This document shows positions 6,118-7,856 of a stretch of 7,856 bases of DNA, one piece after another (position 1 is the first letter of the stretch; each line of letters starts with the position of its first letter). The notes beneath the pieces were generated by a model, which was not told the origin of the DNA, did no database searches, and saw only the letters and a program-made list of their open reading frames with translations. Source of the DNA: Hyphomicrobiales bacterium (GTDB lineage: Bacteria; Pseudomonadota; Alphaproteobacteria; Rhizobiales; Xanthobacteraceae); contig JAKFYO010000294.1 in assembly GCA_021730825.1 (NCBI GenBank), forward strand, positions 1 to 7,856, written 5' to 3'. Both the position numbers and the translations under genes were made by a program.

Positions 6118-7856
6118 TTTTTCTGACCTTCAATGGGTTGCGGCCGGTTGCATCCGGGCGCTGGGGAAATTTCGCGATCTGGTTCGTGGCGGCGGCTTGG
6201 GTCGGCTGACAATCGAAGGGGAGGCAAACGACGACCTTCGTTCCCTTGCGGAGCCGGCTTTCAATCTCGACAGAGCCGCCGTGCAGTTTTACGAGGCCCA
6301 TGACGACCGACAAGCCAAGCCCCGTACCTTCGTAAGTGCGGTCATAAGTTGAGCGGCCCTGAAAGAAGGGATCGCCGAGGCGAGCGATATCCGCTTCCGG
6401 AATGCCGACGCCGGTATCGGAAACCACGAGTTCGATTTCGTTGCCCTTTGCCCGCGCAATAACATCCACCTTGCCGCCCTCTTCCGTGAATTTGATCGCG
6501 TTCGAGACGAGATTGATGACGACCTGGCGCATCGCGCGCGGATCGGCATTGATCTCGGGAAGATCGGAAGCAATGTCGGTGAAGAGCTGAATGCCTGCCT
6601 GCTCTGCCCGCAGCGACATCATGTTGCGGCAGCTCTCAATCAGAGGCTTCAGCGCGAAAGGTTCGGTCACGATCTCGAAATGTCCAGCCTCGATCCGCGA
6701 CATGTCGAGAATGCCGTTCACGACCGCGAGCAGATGCTCGCCGGAATCGCGGATCAACCGCGCATAGTCCTGGCGGCGGGCTGCATCCAGCTTCATTTCG
6801 TCTTCGCGCGCGAGCATTTCGGAGAAACCGATGATCGCGTTCAAGGGCGTGCGTAATTCGTGGCTGACGGTCGCAAGAAACTTGCTCTTCGCATCGTTTG
6901 CCCGCTCGGCTTCGCTGCGGGCGCTTTCGACCGCAAGCGCATCCGCCTTGCGGGCGGTGATGTCGCGAAACACAGAGACGACCTGACGCGCTTCGCCGTT
7001 CCGGATTTCATTGCCGGCGTCGATGCCGTGGCTGCGCATCTCGGCCCAGATGAATTCGGGAGCGGCGCGATGCGCGCTCGCGGACAATTCACGCTGAAGC
7101 CGGAATTCGAGAGACACCGGCGCGCTGCCGCGGGCGGCATCGGAGATCGCGGTCAGGAACGCCGGACGGTCGGCCAGATGCACGCGATCAAACAGCCGAT
7201 GCCCGAGAAGGTCGGAAGCAGGGATACCAGTCAGTTGCTCAGCCGCGGGCGAAATGAAGGTCACTGCGCCGTCGCGGCCATGGCGCGCAATCACATCGGA
7301 CATGTTCTGTGCGAGCAACTTGTAGCGCGCTTCGCTCGCGAGTTTTGCAAGATGACCGTCGCGCGCAAATGCGCCGTTGGCGAGAGCGATTCCGCCAGCG
7401 TAGAGGGCGGCAGAAGCAACGCCCACAATCGAGAGCCAGCCATGGCTGAAAGCCGGGGAAACCGGCGCTGGCACTAGCAGCCAAAGAGCGGCTGCGGTGA
7501 ACAACGCTACCGCAATCGTCGCAGCGATCAGACGGCGCGAAGACGAGAGCGAAGCCTCGAGCGCGATCACGACGATCCAGGGTGCGGCGAAAGACGCGAG
7601 GCCGCCGGTGACGGCGCCAATCAGCGCGACCAGAATCGCAAGCGCACAAGCGGAGAGAAGATGCGCGCGCTCGTACTCGCCGCTTTTCGACAGATACCAG
7701 ACCAGAAGCAGCGGGGTCAGCATCCAGCACAGCGCGAAGACTTCGAGCGGGCCCGGCACGCCGCGCCAGGCCAGAAAAACCGGAAACACTGCAAGCGCGG
7801 AAAGGCCGACAAAAAGCCGGGTAGCGAAGAACGCGCGGTGACGCGCCGCGGTCAAA
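6110..7856 (-). CDS. divJ: DivJ-type sensor histidine kinase, 5' end cut by the window
   Basis: Over 580 residues are visible. The N-terminal third has about six hydrophobic segments (~14-158) including AVTGGLASFAAPWIVV and ALEASLSSSRR, the pattern I associate with the DivJ membrane region. A PAS domain follows (~176-300), then a short coiled linker. The HisKA domain has SHELRTP (331-337, phospho-acceptor His332). The HATPase domain has NLVSNAIKFT (N box ~448-457), DTGVGIP (480-486), DPFFQG (495-500) and GTGLGL (510-515). All catalytic motifs are intact. DivJ phosphorylates DivK (and PleD in Caulobacter) and so affects CtrA activity. The first in-frame TTG is at the very edge (7855), and homologues extend further, so the true start is probably outside. 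PleC-like or another DivK-group kinase is the alternative, but PleC has a different N-terminus. The extended tail (~548-581) is low in conserved residues. Confidence 0.82.
   Translation of the reverse strand, partial: LTAARHRAFFATRLFVGLSALAVFPVFLAWRGVPGPLEVFALCWMLTPLLLVWYLSKSGEYERAHLLSACALAILVALIGAVTGGLASFAAPWIVVIALEASLSSSRRLIAATIAVALFTAAALWLLVPAPVSPAFSHGWLSIVGVASAALYAGGIALANGAFARDGHLAKLASEARYKLLAQNMSDVIARHGRDGAVTFISPAAEQLTGIPASDLLGHRLFDRVHLADRPAFLTAISDAARGSAPVSLEFRLQRELSASAHRAAPEFIWAEMRSHGIDAGNEIRNGEARQVVSVFRDITARKADALAVESARSEAERANDAKSKFLATVSHELRTPLNAIIGFSEMLAREDEMKLDAARRQDYARLIRDSGEHLLAVVNGILDMSRIEAGHFEIVTEPFALKPLIESCRNMMSLRAEQAGIQLFTDIASDLPEINADPRAMRQVVINLVSNAIKFTEEGGKVDVIARAKGNEIELVVSDTGVGIPEADIARLGDPFFQGRSTYDRTYEGTGLGLSVVMGLVKLHGGSVEIESRLRKGTKVVVCLPFDCQPTQAAATNQIAKFPQRPDATGRNPLKVRKSA

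Noticed and set aside
5188..6126. A 312-codon open frame on the plus strand across the DUF1491 and peptidoglycan-binding genes
   Set aside because: It is antisense to two genes with clear families, and its product is rich in R/H/A with no recognisable domain, as expected for a shadow frame in GC-rich DNA.
6860..7477. A 205-codon plus-strand open frame across the kinase gene
   Set aside because: It lies opposite the intact PAS and HisKA coding region of divJ and has no ribosome site or domain.

Overview
The window looks like chromosomal DNA from a GC-rich alphaproteobacterium, most likely Hyphomicrobiales (Rhizobiales; Bradyrhizobium/Rhodopseudomonas-like). The reasons are a DivJ-type cell-cycle kinase, a Rhizobiales-style PBP1A-family enzyme, a DUF1491 protein, a perfect CtrA-type TTAA-N7-TTAAC box, and frequent GTG starts. 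The species assignment is inference from protein recall only. No rRNA, tRNA, CRISPR array, insertion sequence or integrase is visible. Nearly all of the window is coding.

Layout, left to right. Bases 1-803 hold the head of a phage-type DNA-packaging module on the minus strand: a small-terminase-like gene (121-675), then the first ~51 codons of a large terminase that runs off the left edge just before its Walker A motif. Together these suggest the start of a gene transfer agent (GTA) or GTA-like prophage cluster. Its upstream region (676-803) carries a consensus-like sigma70 promoter with a dyad in its core, and a strong hairpin with a short U-run just before the first ATG. Bases 804-1783 hold a translationally coupled minus-strand pair, a YcgN/UPF0260 cysteine-cluster protein and a GNAT acetyltransferase. 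From a short shared intergenic region, a bifunctional class A penicillin-binding protein runs the other way (1896-3944, +).

From 3960 to the right edge everything is on the minus strand and reads as one or two operons. In transcription order these are divJ (5' end cut by the window), a membrane-anchored protein with two peptidoglycan-binding domains, a DUF1491 protein, then a 108-bp gap with the CtrA box, then a 66-residue basic protein and a lipoprotein. The lipoprotein converges on the penicillin-binding protein with 15 bp between their stops.

How the parts may fit together. DivJ is known in Caulobacter and rhizobia to phosphorylate DivK and so influence CtrA activity. A CtrA box inside the DivJ gene neighbourhood, ahead of a lipoprotein and next to peptidoglycan genes, suggests a local link between cell-cycle signalling and envelope growth. 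The GTA-like head at the other end is noteworthy because CtrA controls GTA expression in Rhodobacter, but no CtrA box is visible upstream of the terminase genes here. The least expected signals are the promoter/dyad/hairpin arrangement ahead of the terminase genes and the CtrA box with the small gene it precedes.
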